Assembly (NCBI GenBank): GCA_029891345.1 | Contig: CM056994.1 | Location: 57,009,251 to 57,073,250, forward strand | Length of the DNA: 64,000 nucleotides | Source of the DNA: Dryococelus australis | Taxonomy: Eukaryota > Arthropoda > Insecta > Phasmatodea > Phasmatidae | Direction: 5' to 3' | Shown here: one piece after another, positions 22,600-35,240 of the stretch | Layout: the number at the start of each line of letters is the position of its first letter | How positions within the stretch are numbered: the stretch's first letter is position 1 | Translations under genes and position numbers: made by a program | The notes under the pieces: model-generated | Seen by the model: only the letters and a program-made list of their open reading frames with translations | Databases searched by the model: none | What the model was told of the DNA's origin: nothing

Positions 22600-22996
22600 C
22601 TTAGACGGGCGAGTGCGTGCATGCAGCACGCTGTTTTGTCAACTCGCGGTGCTTGTCGCCTGTGAGAGTTGCCGAGTTGTAACATCGAGCAATGATATAC
22701 ACTAGTTGCCATGGCATAGGAAACAGTCTGACCAGTTTTGTGCGTTAGTTCCTCTAATGGTTCAGAGGGGCGCTAGTGTTCCCGACCGGGTAGTAGCAGA
22801 TGGCATTCGACGCGGCACCTCGCCGCTTTGCGTTGTTGCCACTTCCTCCACACCCGGCAAAAGTACGTTCGTCACTCTGGCGATCGGCTCGTCGGATCAC
22901 CCACTTGTGTGTTCGTGTTCTGCTAAAGGCGAGCCTGTCGCATGGAGTTATAGTTGCTGTTGTGAATACCCAACACATGTTGTACTTCTGGTGACC
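22600..22996 (+). promoter_or_regulatory. CpG-rich promoter/5' UTR upstream of the THAP exon
   Basis: G+C and CpG rise clearly between about 22,600 and 22,990, with GCGCTAG, CGACGCGGC and CGATCGGCTCGTCGG. No TATA is seen. The frame is open from 22,706 into the THAP exon, but the upstream part has no recognisable domain, so I place the start at 22,997, which has the better context. Confidence 0.5.
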
Positions 22997-23089
22997 ATGG
23001 CATGGGTAAGTTATCAGCAGTGTCGGCACGTCGGCTGTAAGAATAGACGAGCAAATGGAGTTGATAACATTTATATGTTTATATTCCCG
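22997..23089 (+). CDS. First exon of a THAP-domain protein (partial)
   Basis: The ATG in a strong context (GACCATGG) opens a peptide with C-x4-C followed by KNR (YQQCRHVGCKNRRANGVDN) and then IYMFIFP. This matches the start of the C2CH THAP zinc finger: paired cysteines, GCKNR, hydrophobic stretch, F-x-FP. THAP proteins bind DNA; the family includes host transcription regulators and P-element-type transposases. A donor fits right after FP: CCCG|GTGAAAG at 23,090, phase 0. Without splicing the frame runs to a stop at 23,140 and lacks the invariant Trp, so splicing is likelier. The second half of the domain (Trp, C-x2-H, AVPTIF) is not seen nearby. Confidence 0.6.
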
Positions 23090-23140
23090 GTGAAAGAAAG
23101 ACCTGTACGTCCACTAATAAATACAACAAATTTGTTGTAA

Positions 23141-25124
23141 CTTACCTAAAACAGCATAACTACCAGAAGGTGTTAAAATAATTGTTGTTGTGTGCGTCAA
23201 AATAACGTCCTGTGGTTTCAAAGGATATATTTAAATAAAATATATGGGGGTGGGGAGAACTATGACATGGACCACAAATTCTTATTTTCTTAACCATGCA
23301 TAGTTAAGATAAAATAATTCGAATATTCAACATTTATTTTACAGCTCTTCAAATATATTTACTGGTATGAAAACTACATTGTAGACGATTGTTTGAGAAA
23401 ACAAATGTGCGTTTTAATTTGTCGAGTGATTGTAATTGCAAAGTGGAGAATTAACATGTGGAAAATGCTTCCACTCACATAGGTAAATGTTGATAATTTG
23501 CAACATGTTTCAGTAAAGCATTGTCAGAACAAACGTGCAGTTTTTCGGTAAATGTTCGTACTTAAAAGCTTTACTTAATCTAAGTCACCCTAAAAATTAT
23601 TATAGGTACCAAAATAATAACCCGGAAATAATATGCAATGTGCATGAGGTCAAGTGGAATTGTGAGAATTCATACACACGTGTGTTGCAGAGTTTATTTC
23701 ACGCAACATCACACAGTAATCCTTAATCCTTACGAATTTGACTTAACCACAGTAACTGTTGTTCACTTATTAAACACGTTCAGCGAACTAATGTGTCAAG
23801 ATGGAGAAGCTTTGACGTTTATTTTCACACGTCATAATTTTGAGATGCATTGTTTTTAAATTTAATGCATTGCCAAGGTGGAAATGATCTCCAAACAGTT
23901 ATTGTATAAATACATTTGTTGCTTGTAATGATGCAGTAATTACGATCAAAGTACTAGGTAAACCCGTAAATTAGTAATTATTACATTAAAGTATTTGTGT
24001 GCTAACTACTGGTTTAAAACACAATACTTACGTTAAAATATAGTCTACATATCTGCAGTTAATAACGACGTAAGTTGTACAAAGAAATGAATATCTATGT
24101 GAATGCTTGCTTTTAATGTATATTTACATAATTCATAATAGCGCAATTATGTCATAAGTAGAAACTCATTTCATTTGCGACGATGTTAGAGTTCGTGAAA
24201 TTCTCATAACTGTAACGACACACACATCAATGATAATCGTTTGTTTTACACAATGGAGCTCGTTTGACTGAAAGCAGTGAAGGGTGTGTTAAAAGGTAGT
24301 AATAATAATACACGTGTGTGTGATGGAATAGAATGTCAAGTGAGGAAAATAAAATTGAAAAGAAAATATTCATATTACGGAAGGAAATAAATACATGTAT
24401 GTCATGTATGGGTGCCTTGTGTGACCTAAATTATGTTGAATCTGCTAGATGTGAGATTTAGCTTTAACTGTGTAGCGATATTATATTTGCCATGAGAGAG
24501 TAAGTGATAACGCTGATTTTCTCCGTGTGCTGGAAGGTAATAAGACAGTTCCTTTCTTTTAATATTCAGCACAGTTTTGTGGTGCGTTTTGTAATCATTC
24601 AAACACGTAACATTTTCACAGAACACGAGAAACATTTTTTACAACACTACTGAAATTATATCACATAAAACTACGTTTCCAAAATAATTAGTGTTTTAAT
24701 GCAAGGTCTACTATACTCAGTATTACGTAACAGCTCAAGGAATACGAAATGAAAATTCAATTAAACAAGAAAGATGTTCTGCTGTCAGTCTATCACTACA
24801 AAATGATGGGTTTTACTAAAAATTATCAATTGAACCACTGGTTTACAAGAACATGACGCAACAAACATTTATGAAAATTTCTGGACTGATTCCAATAAAG
24901 TTCACCTTTTCTTCCCAAGCAATATTACGGCTAGCAATTTAATCACACCAGAGACTGGTTTAATTTTTATGTTTCGGACCATTGGTTGTATGCTCATGCA
25001 CGTTATCTTTTAATGTTTCAACTTCTCTTCATACTTTGATCCCAAGCCTTTAAAATGAAATAATTTTGCAGATGGTTCGACAAGAACGATTGAAGAACTA
25101 CATCTTAAATTGGAACTGGCTTAC
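23141..25124. other. AT-rich noncoding stretch, candidate intron
   Basis: No exon or TE was recognised. If the THAP exon is real this is probably part of its first intron. A plus-strand acceptor-like TTTTGCAG at 25,063-25,070 precedes an open 67-codon frame, which competes with the minus-strand exon described next. Confidence 0.4.
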
Positions 25125-25334
25125 ATTAGGACGTGTTGCGACGCCGAAGCCTCCGCTCGAACTCGGGCCTTTCCAAATCCCGGACATCAGTAGCGTATTG
25201 CGGGAATCGTTGACGTCTCGATATAATGGAACAGCTGGGCCTCCAGCCGACATAATACTGCGCAGCTGATCCATCTCCTTAAAGCTGACATCAGCGTTGC
25301 CGTTCCTCAGTTTCCTTCGTCTTCTCGCGGCCAT
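25125..25334 (-). CDS. Candidate first coding exon, gene not recognised
   Basis: On the minus strand AACATGGCC opens exactly 70 codons, ending at CCTAAT|GTAAGCC (donor at 25,124), phase 0. The peptide begins MAARRRRKLRNGNADVSFKE and ends ..GGFGVATRPN; it is basic at the N-terminus and Gly/Ser-rich later. An in-frame upstream ATG at 25,376 would add 14 residues (MKEGFKNIVLLACN). G+C is higher than in the flanks. I recognise no domain. The opposite strand is also open, so the orientation is a judgement based on start context and donor. Confidence 0.4.
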
Positions 25335-25379
25335 GTTACAAGCAAGAAGCACAATATTCTTGAAACCTTCCTTCATGTT

Positions 25380-27434
25380 CTCTTAATAATTACCATGACC
25401 TATCCTCGTGTCGATGATCCAAGCTAACAGTATCACTGTAGGAATGTTTGTGCAGAGAAACAAACTAGCCCAGTGTAGGTTGCCAAGCCCTAAGAGGAAA
25501 CTGTTTTAAGCAGTCCGGAACTAAAATAAATACTTTTGTCATAGAACCTTAACATATTAATCAAAACATATGATACAGACTCTACAAAAGAATTTAAATA
25601 ACATTGTCACAATGCAAAACGTAAATATAAACAAATATTAAAATATTGTTGAACTTCTGGAGGATGAACAAGGAAGTAAATAAATTAATTTAAGAAAACA
25701 AATACTGGGCTTAACATATCAAAACGTTATCTCGGCAAATAAGCATTTAGAATCAAACAATGACACTTTACCACAGAGTATCGTACAATTTTAAAACCAA
25801 CAATTCTATAGACTAACGGACGAAAGGGCCTTGTATTGAGAAACAGATACTAAGAAATCAAAATAGGAAGCTTTACTTAAATGTCAAATTTTGTGAATGA
25901 AATCGATGTGTAGGTACTTATGAATATGGCTGGCTGTAAGTTGAAAGTAAACACAACAGAGTCCACGGCAGTCCATACATTACATCTGGGTTTCAGAAAT
26001 AAGATGCAATAAACTAGGGAATTTCAATGGGATAAATATAATTAAAACAACAAATATATACACATTTACATTCTTATAATAAGAAAGGTACACGTGTTCC
26101 TCGACCTGACCGTAGGTTTATGTATTTATAATCATTAAATGCATGGTGTGCGTGTACATAAACAAACTATACCTAAATATGTCCATGTACGCACAGGTGG
26201 GGTGAATTACACAGAGTAAATCAATTTTAAAATTTGTTGCAATTATGTTGCCAATAAAGTAAAATTATGGCGTTTATTGATTATTACCTTATCCCACAAC
26301 TAGTGTAATGCGACACATTGTTCCGCGTCCTTCTACAAAGTAGGCTACATGCCGGAACAAATAAGTATTAAAAAAGTTTTATCAGCTACCATATTTGCAA
26401 TTCTTTCGCAATTTTTAAACGTCATCGAACTGATTTGAGTGCAAATAATTCCAAGTTGTAGCTTGTTTTGTTGTAAAACATTTTTGTAACATAAAATTGC
26501 CGTTTAACTCACCAAAAATGTGAAACATGGTGGGAATATTTAGTACTAGCGCTATATTGACATTCTGAAATATCTAATTCGCAATAACAGCTGAAACATG
26601 TGTTCGAACAAATAAGGTAATCTGAAAATATCCCTTTTCCTTGAATAATTTGTGTGTTGTACAAGCCTTTGTGAATTATATCGCCTATCACATATTTATT
26701 GTTGTGCTAATTATGCAAGCAACATGAACTAATCCTTTTGTACATAACTAGTTCGAGGTGTCCGCCATATATAACTATATATTAATTACATTTAAATAAT
26801 CGTCCATTGAGACAATTATGTAAGAAGAGATCGTAAAACGAAAGACAGACTTCTTTGTTGTTGTAATCTTAGACATGAATGATCGCCATAATCAAGGTCA
26901 GAAGCAATTGCAAAGTAGGTTAACAAATGTTATAATTTACTATACGGATAGGAATAAACAGCCCAAACAAATAAACAAGTATGGAGGCAAAATACTTTTT
27001 AACGTACCTGATAGTTATCCATGCATTCAATAAATTAATACGATAAAAACCTCCATTATTTTCGCCTTACCTTCGGTGATGACTGAACCAAGTACGAAAT
27101 CTATACATATAAATTCTTATCAAAATTCTGTATCTGACGGGAACAGTATTCGCTTAGGTTAAGTTTAAAAACAGCCTTTATCGTTTACGGCATCAAACAA
27201 TCACAATAATACTGAAAATGTTCGTGTGATAAAATAGTACAAATTGTATGCCTAGATATTTTAATTGTAAATTATTTACAACCGTTTATAAACTAAAATG
27301 TCATATTTGGTGCAACGCTCCGGTAGTACATCACATATTGAATCATGGTAAAATGTTATTTTCGAACTCTGTAAGCATGAGTTTCATGAACAAAATTTCA
27401 GCAGGCTACATATCTAACAGTGCCACGCACGAAA
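25380..27434. other. AT-rich noncoding stretch
   Basis: No gene, TIR or SINE was recognised. Confidence 0.4.
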
Positions 27435-27439
27435 TGTTT

Positions 27440-29355
27440 ATAGTCCATTACCCATTGGAAGCAACTTTCTCGGAGCCCTGCTAAATATCTACTTGCAGGC
27501 CCTGTTTCGTATCCTTCCGCCAAATGTAAACAAACATTTCCATGTGACTGCCATGTAGCATCTGTCAAAATCAATGTTTACATTCCATTGTGTGTGTACA
27601 TGTGTTCGTATACTTTCGCTACACCTAAAAATAAACATTGAAATGTGACTTCTACTTTTATACCTGTCTTTTTTTTTTTTTTTTTTTTTTTTAAACCGTT
27701 TATAGCTTTTCAAAGAATTCGGTCATATTCCAAAAACCATTCCGTACGAATATTCACAGTTTAAGCTTCTAACATTATCTAGGTCAGTTTTAAGACGTTT
27801 TAAGAATGTCTGAATTGACGACAGTTCGTACGGTTATTTTACATTAACATATTTGTTTTCTACAATATAGCTCAATACATGTAATGCGCGTTAGTATTTT
27901 GCCGCGACTGTGTTTAACACTGTTACAACTGCGAGCTAAAGGGCTTTACTAATTATCCTTTTGTTATTGATATGTATTGGGTCATTTCTTTAAAAGGAAG
28001 GCCTCAGTTGGAATAAATATTGAAACGAAGGAACAACCAGCCAAACGAAAAAGGGATATTTAATTCAAGCACGCAACTAGTGTTGTTCATTTTTGTCATA
28101 CAAACTTTAAAAGATAGCTGTGATCATGCACACAAATAAGCCTACGATAACTTTTATTCCACTCATATGTCTATGTAATGCTACTTAAAGTTTATTAGGT
28201 TTAGTGAATTTTATCGGGCTGAACTTAGTATTTTCTTCTGGGATTGTGGCAAATTACGTTACACGACAATGTTGCAAATCCCTTACGGGAAAAGGTACAA
28301 CGTTGTGATAAATAAACTGACGTGGATGTATATAATTAAATTCTTCATAAAAACAGTCCACAGTTAAAACGTATAAATGGTGCTAATCAAATATTTGAAA
28401 TCACTCGCACACAGGGCCAGCGTATCGACCACGATGCACAAAGGCAAGCCATTTCACAGACGCAATAATTAACGAAACGCATGTCACAGTATATTACTGC
28501 CATGGAAACTCAAATTTATCACAACATCGTAGCTTGCCTAGGTAGGTTTAAAAAACACGTCTACAAACGTGATGTGGTAATTTGAAGTATTTTTCGGAGT
28601 AAGATTGATATACGTATTGTTTGGCAAAAAGCTACACGCCAGGTCATGGCTCGCCACGTCTGCCAACTTCACTAGGTAATTGCCCCACCATCATATCTAA
28701 ATATATCAAAATACGTATTCAAACATTAGTCTCTTTTCAGTTGTAGATTACAAATTCAAAAATTATTATTTTGCTGTAACAAGTATGAAATATGCTACAA
28801 TTGAAAACATGTATAATGTTATTACTTACAAGCGAAGTGAAATTTCCCGAGTTGAAAGAGACTAAGAGAGAGAAAGCGACAAGCCTCGCCCAGCACACAG
28901 TTTTTCATATGCTTTCTCGCTCGATAGAACACCGTTCCATTACGGCCTACTCACGATATTTTCCGCTGTTATTTTAAACTGTAGAAATGATATGTTGCCA
29001 TCGGGGCTACCTAAATATTTAAATATTTCAGTAGATACCGTTTAATTTACGAATATATTATCCTAAAAAACTAGGTTAAAACAATATTTTAACTGTGAAC
29101 TATTTCTTACCGGTCGTTGCCAACACGTCGCTGCTCGCTATTGTTAATTCATATTTAAAAAGAAATAAATATTACAAGTTATAGAATATATTAAGGTAAA
29201 GTTTCGTTTATTCAATAATACAGTACTCTAAAGTTAACCACAGTGTTATATATTTGTGGAATACAGGTAATTGAAAAAACAGGTTTGACATGTTATGCCT
29301 AGTGTTTTTTCATAGGTTGATTTTCATAAGTCGCTTCCAATCGGGAATGGACTAT
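27440..29355 (-). mobile_element. T2-family TIR element, long copy 1 (1,916 bp)
   Basis: Both ends carry the inverted tip ATAGTCCATT(A/C)CC(C/G)ATTGGAAGC. It is flanked by the 5-bp direct repeat TGTTT (27,435-27,439 and 29,356-29,360). It aligns along its length, in opposite orientation, with 50,203-52,025 at about 90% in the stretches I compared. The interior has no open frame long enough for a transposase, so it is non-autonomous or dead. A T24 run (27,669-27,692) replaces sequence present in the other copy. The short copies A, B and C retain only the ends of this element. Confidence 0.88.
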
Positions 29356-29410
29356 TGTTTATATTGTTTGGAAATTACTAATTTACCACTCTGAGTGCAA
29401 CTGACGTCAC

Positions 29411-29846
29411 ATGACGTTCATTGAATGCAACTGTTATATACAGTTTGCTGAAATTGTATGATGCCCGCACTCTTTGAAGACTCTGACGAAGTAACACTTC
29501 TTCACCAGCAGTTTTCATGACGTTCACTGAATGCAACTGTTATATACAGTTTGCTGAAATTGTATGATGCCCGCACTCTTTGAAGACTCTGACGAAGTAA
29601 CACTTCTTCACCAGCAGTTTTCATGACGTTCACTGAATGCAACTGTTATATACAGTTTGCTGAAATTGTATGATGCCCGCACTCTTTGAAGACTCTGACG
29701 AAGTAACACTTCTTCACCAGCAGTTTTCATGACGTTCACTGAATGCAACTGTTATATACAGTTTGCTGAAATTGTATGATGCCCGCACTCTTTGAAGACT
29801 CTGACGAAGTAACACTTCTTCACCAGCCATTTTCATGACGTTCACT
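29411..29846 (+). repeat. 106-bp minisatellite, four units plus a partial
   Basis: The unit starts ATGACGTTCACTGAATGCAA and recurs at 29,411, 29,517, 29,623, 29,729 and 29,835 (partial, ending after TTCACTG). The units are identical by eye except for one base in the first (TTCATTG) and two in the last (CAGCCATTTT for CAGCAGTTTT). Each unit contains the inverted repeat GAAGTAACACTTC. Near-identity implies recent amplification or homogenisation. Confidence 0.97.
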
Positions 29847-29947
29847 GTAACATTATAATACCTACTCCGGCAGCACTCAGAGCACGTTATGAAAATGAAC
29901 ACGAAGTATTTGTAAATAACGTTACCTTCGAAGTGACCCTTTAGGTA

Positions 29948-30263
29948 AAGAATGTTCACGATAAAGTGAGCACTATCGAAATCAACCTCAGAAAAAAGTC
30001 ACTGCTCCTAAAAAATGTTAGGTAACCATTTCTGTTAACTTACATTATTTATTTCACTTTGTTTTTTTTCATGCATCGAAGTGTGAAAATGAGCAGATTT
30101 GTAAAATATTTACTTTTCTAATAATTTCAGTTTCACTTGACCGACGCATGAAGGAAGTGATGACACCTACGACAATGTTAATCTTACATAAGGCTTACAC
30201 AACGTGCATACAAGTAGATATTAAGTAGGGTTTTCAAAAGTGCTCATTTTATCGTGACTGCGA
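29948..30263 (-). mobile_element. M1-family MITE, copy 5 (internally deleted)
   Basis: Begins ATGTTCACGATAAAGTGAGC then TCGAAATCAACCTCAGAAAA and ends CAAAAGTGCTCATTTTATCG. Relative to the long form it lacks the ACCAACTTTACTGGG block. It retains GGTAACCATTTCTG, ATGCATCGAAGTGTGAAAAT and TTTCACTTGACCGACGCATG. Confidence 0.88.
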
Positions 30264-30821
30264 CACGATCACTCGGCCTTTAACTGATAGCCAACCAACA
30301 ATGAACGTCGTAGTAAGCGTGTCTGGTCTATTGTGAACCGACAGTAGGTGCGATCTGGTTGGTACCGCAAAGACCAACAGAACTAGTGTTCATGTAGTAG
30401 TAGACAAGGTGATTCACTTGTAGCGTGTCTTAGATGACCGTAAATCTCTTCCACTCTCGAAGTGTATGAGAGAAATGTGGTGTAGCGTGGGCGGGATCGC
30501 GCAGGTAAACATTTGTTCAATTGCATATTAAACAGTCATTAATACGGTAATGCTAGATATATTTTAAGTTTGCTTATACCCTAAATTAGTTATTAAAACC
30601 CCATCCTGAAAAAACTCTGCAATTCCCATTTAATGGTTTCCGAAAATTTTAATTTCGCAACTGTGATCAAATGAAAAAAAAAAGTGAAATATCACCTTAA
30701 TCTAAACATTTTAATTTGGACTAATTGAAATATATGGCGAGGTAGATAACTGTTTTTTTTTTTTTACTCTGAGCCCGCTACCCCTTCATAGTCTGTATGG
30801 CCGCCAAATGGGACCAAAAAA
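30264..30821. other. Noncoding stretch
   Basis: No gene was recognised. Homopolymer A and T runs are present near 30,674 and 30,752. Confidence 0.4.
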
Positions 30822-31100
30822 GTATGGAAATGAGAATTCACACTGAAAGACGCCAAGAGCTACTGCAAGAGGCCTATAAAATCACACAAGGAGATGTTTT
30901 TTGCAATTGAAAAAAATAGCTTTAAATAAGGGAACACTTGCATGTTTAGGATCTATTGCTGCCTCTGAATTTATGTAAAGTGACTTTGGCTAAGCATGCC
31001 TTGAAATGAATTGAGGCAAGACCTTTTAGTTGCTCCTGTTAAATTTTCTGCAAATAGTAACGTTTATATTATTTCTAAAATTAAAAAAAACAGTAAAAAT
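30822..31100 (+). repeat. Dispersed repeat R2, copy 2
   Basis: Aligns with 19,532-19,816. AGTATGGAAATGAGA, AGCTACTGCAAGA, AAATAGCTTTAAATAAGGGA and CATGCCTTGAAATGAATTGA are shared in order. Confidence 0.8.
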
Positions 31101-31632
31101 GCTACTGTAGCGTGTCATTTTTAAAAAATCGTGCTATTTAAAAAATATTTTCCCGAGGAAAAAGCAGTCGCATATAAAGTCCACAAGTTGTTTAAATGCC
31201 TATGAGTAAATGAATAAGTTTCGCTATCGTACGATACAATGAGGGCTCTTACACAGCTCGCATATGGCGGACGGTGCTATAATAATACTATGTAGAATAT
31301 CAGACTTTGACTGGGATTGGGATGAAAAGGCATCCGCAAGACAGTCTCCTCTTTTTTAAATTTTACTCACAAAACTGCTTTGGTGTTTTTCATAGTTTAT
31401 TTCACTTCCAGTTCTGCCGAGAATGAAAATTACGAATGGAGTCTTTATGCCAGTGTATATTTATATTGGTACTGTACCAATCTACATATGCGATTGGTCA
31501 AATTAGTAATAAAGTAAAAATTGTAAGCTAATTCATTAATTAATTTAATTTCTAGGACAAACTATACTGTAACTCGATAAAATTAATTATTTTGATCCGT
31601 ATAACTTTAATTAAAACGTAAATTAAGTTAGT

Positions 31633-31786
31633 GGAGCGGAGTGTAGATATTTGGGCGTCTCTTAACATCGAGGTCTGGAGAGCCGATGAGGGCGAAGCGA
31701 GGTGAATATGGAGCAGCGCCGGAATCCAAGCGTGTGGGAAAACGTGGGATCCTCGAGAAAATCCACATACCAGTGGCATCGTCCGA
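31633..31786 (-). mobile_element. SINE family S1, 5'-truncated
   Basis: On the minus strand: GATGCCACTGGTATGTGGAT, a TTTTCTCGAGGATCCCACGT block, CACCTCGCTTCGCCCTCATC, then a tail with TTAAGAGACGCCCAAATATC. The tRNA-like head is missing. Confidence 0.8.
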
Positions 31787-34559
31787 CATGTATTGCCAAT
31801 ATTGTAAAATCCTCGCACAATTTTGTTACAAATTGTTTTTATGTTTAATTTTTTCAACACAAAAAAACTGTACCTATTGAAGTAATTATTAAATAAACTA
31901 ACTTTTCATTAATTAATCGAATAAAAGTATACAGTTTTTGTGTTGAAGAAATCGGACTACCTAATAAAAACCATTTTTACAAAATTGTAAGAGGATTTTA
32001 CAATATCGGCTCCCGTTTGGGTTAAAAAAACTAATTCTCGCAAAAGCTGTAGAAATGTGAGATCGTGGCCTTAATTCTGTGTCATATCGCCTTGTCACGA
32101 TAAAGAGTCCCTAAGTACTCTCCATATCTCGAATGGGTTAAGGCATCCAAACGTCAAACAGTTGGCTAGACTTGGAAGGTCGAATGTTGTGAAAGACAGA
32201 CTGAATACATTAATGAAAAGAGGGGAATTATAAGAAAACACAAGACAGATCAAGGCCGCAGTTTATTCAATTTGCTGAGACAACGACGTTGAAATGAAGG
32301 GGGAGCCATTAATCTAAAATTAAAAGGAAATTCTGTTATCGGCAGAATGACTGGAAGTATCATATTTCTGCTGCACGTGATAAATTCGCACTTCGAAAGC
32401 GTTGGTTATCAGAAATTCAAAGCGAAAATCCTTTAAACATATATACAGAGCTCATGCCGCCAGTACAACGTATCAGCCAAATTACGTGTTCCTCGCCAAT
32501 AAATATAATAAAAAATATATAATTAAATAATTAAATTCGGCCAAAATAGAGAAATTGTAAAAACAAATAGGGAACCCCATTCAGTGTTTTACCATATTTT
32601 TTCTAAATAACTTTCTTTTTGAATGTAGTGCTTATTCCAATCGTAGAAAAAAAAAACATATTTTTCACATTAACTGTCTTGACTGTGACGTACGACAGTA
32701 TCAACTCCAATTGAGATTCCAAATATCTCAACTCGTGGGTACGTTACTACCGACTTCATGAATCCAGATCACGTCCCACTGAAATAGTATTGCCTGCTAT
32801 AAAATGCATTCAATACGTCATTTAAAATTTGAGCTATTATGTATTACGGATATATAATGTATTTTTTACCTAAACAGCTTAGTACGGACTTATTTTTCTT
32901 ATGCCAACTGTGCATTACCTTTAAAATCCCCGTGAATATAATGAAATGTTTTACGATAGGGGCCTATGTGTTAAGTTTTGTGTTTACGCCTTCTACCTTC
33001 ACCAGTGTTTCAGAATTCCTACATATGCCAGCTAATGGAATCGTAAAGAACGCCATTTTGCAGCTATGCAACCAAGTTTTGGACTGTTATTAGCAATCTG
33101 CCTGTTTGCTGATGAGTCTCGCCTTGATAGAAGGATCATGCTGCCGATCACCCGTGTGTACACTAAATATGGGTAGAAAAAAAATCACTCGTAAATAATT
33201 AAAATTAATTATAACTTAGACATTAGAAACAGCGGAAGCACCGGGTGTACTTCAGGTTACTCCAAATGGTGCGTTAAAAATGGATAGAAGACAGGAATTG
33301 GCATATCGGAACGAATGCAATGCTAGTTAAAAACTTCCTATCCAGCTGGAAGCGTGTCATTTGGTCTAAAACTCACTTAGCCTAAATTCACAGCAGAGCA
33401 ATTCACTTGGCCTATTTTGAAGAAAAAAAAAATGTGTATTGAAAATTGCTAAAATAACTTCAAAACAACAGATACTGTGAAAATACTCAGCCTGAATTAG
33501 TTTGCGTTCATACAATATTATTCAGAATGCTTGTTTGAACTAAGTTGCTTAATATTTTCACACCATTTTTTATTTGGTAGGTGATAGAAAAAAATATTGT
33601 TTCTTTCGTGCAAGTTGCCTACTTTCTTAAGTAATTTCCTGTTACAGTTACGTCAGTCTTTTCGGGCAACTCAAATCAAATTAAACACCACCTGAAATAA
33701 AAGTTCATGAAAACTGTATGTTAACTCAAGATATAACTTTAAAATGAACATTTTCCCTCCCCCCTTAACCCATTTTTAAGTTGTCGAAATTATTATCAGC
33801 TAATTTACACTTTGAAATCGATGAAACAAGAATATTGAATACAACAGCATTTTTCAGGAATGTTTATGTAATTCTTAGATTTTTCATTCTCCGAAAAACC
33901 ACACTGATATGTTTTTGCGCAATGAATACTCCACCAAAATTTTTCGTTTGATGAAAACTATAATAAAATAATTAAAACGAAAACTATTTAAGGCGGTTTT
34001 TAAAGATTTAAAGGTAACCTACTTGAGCAAGGTGTAGTGCCGAAAAGACGAAAGGGTTCAACTAAGGTTGACTTAAGTACTTGTGTAGTGTTTCATGTCT
34101 TCCGCAATATCCATGAAGCGAATGTACTTCAGCTACTTCATTTTTGCCAAAATTTAACCAAGGGACAAAATCGTACACACATTATCCATAGTCGGACACA
34201 AAGGGATGCAACACACTGGAAAACCAAGGGACAAACACATCACACGATCTCGTGAACCATACAGTGTGCAGTTTTATTCTATGACCACAGCTCGGAACGA
34301 CCCAGTTTTGCCACGGACCTTACAAATTAAACCAACCTTGACGTACATTTGCTAACTTACACGCATTCGCGGTTTCCCGTGATCCGAAATCGGAATCTCG
34401 CAGTCATACCACAGCTTCAAATGTTTGGAAAAATCATATTTTAACATACTCCAGCTCTTCGGTGTCATTGAGATATGGGATCCAAAATAATCGGAATTGC
34501 CTCCTCAAAGATCACAAACAGAATTAAAAATAGTTATTAGTTTGGACATGCCCACTTTT
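31787..34559. other. AT-rich noncoding stretch
   Basis: No gene or repeat partner was recognised. A 12-C-containing patch near 33,757 and A runs are the only low-complexity features. Confidence 0.4.
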
Positions 34560-34639
34560 ATTTTTGATTTCCTGTACATCGAGCGGAGAGTGCCTTGACC
34601 ATCCAGGTCAAGAACCGTGCTTGTTTACACCCGTGTTCT

Positions 34640-35240
34640 AGATCTTTCCTCGCTGGACCATCTTCATCTCCGCCGATGGACGCTGCCGTGACGTATGCGC
34701 ACGCACCGCGCGCTGAAATCAGAACGAGGATAGTGATTGGCCGGGACAGAGGCGTGGTATAGGAGGGGAGGCGCGGGCGATTGAGATTACCCCCCCCCCC
34801 CCCTTGAACAAGCGATTCATTTTAATTAAGACGCCGGCATTTTTTTTCTCAATACGTATCGCCATCTCGCGGGGTCGTGGTGCACCGTGACCTCGTGTTT
34901 GTTCTCGCCGATGACCTCACGGCTCTGGATCGTTGCCTCTGATAGCTGGCCCGCGTCAGGAACTCTGTTCGGCGCCGCTGTCAATCATCCTGTCACAGCG
35001 GGGGGTGGAAGGGGATATACTCTTAGTGTGCCCCCAGTGTTTTTGAAGAGGAGAGGAAGGAGAAACAGATAAAGGGGACCAGTGGCCTCAGCTGCCAACT
35101 CTGCGATGAAGTCTGGACGTCGAGAGAGAGAGAGAGAGAGAGAAAACTGGGGTTTGACGAGGAGGTTCCTACAAGGGCGAAGGCCCCTTCGGAATGAGGA
35201 CGGGACCGTGAATAGCGGCCGTCGATCCTCGGGGAGATGA
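34640..35240. promoter_or_regulatory. CpG-rich island, possible promoter, no exon assigned
   Basis: Elevated G+C and CpG over about 600 bp, with TGACGTA (CRE-like, about 34,690), GCGCACGC, ATTGGCC (inverted CCAAT, about 34,736) and several CGCGGG. It is interrupted by 14 C (34,790-34,803) and a (GA)11 tract (35,122-35,143). A good minus-strand donor (GCTGAAG|GTAGGTG, about 35,300) lies at its edge, but no convincing coding start precedes it. Confidence 0.4.
35122..35143. repeat. (GA)11 microsatellite
   Basis: GAGAGA tract following CGTC. It gives a spurious Ser-Leu frame on the minus strand. Confidence 0.95.

Noticed and set aside
25066..25269. Plus-strand exon with a TTTTGCAG acceptor
   Set aside because: Opposite strand of the candidate minus exon. 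The minus reading has a better start context and an in-phase GTAAGC donor, though the choice is not certain.
32160..32470. Possible decayed protein (RKRWLSEI-like string reminiscent of a THAP segment)
   Set aside because: The resemblance is a handful of residues in a frame with nearby stops and no cysteines.
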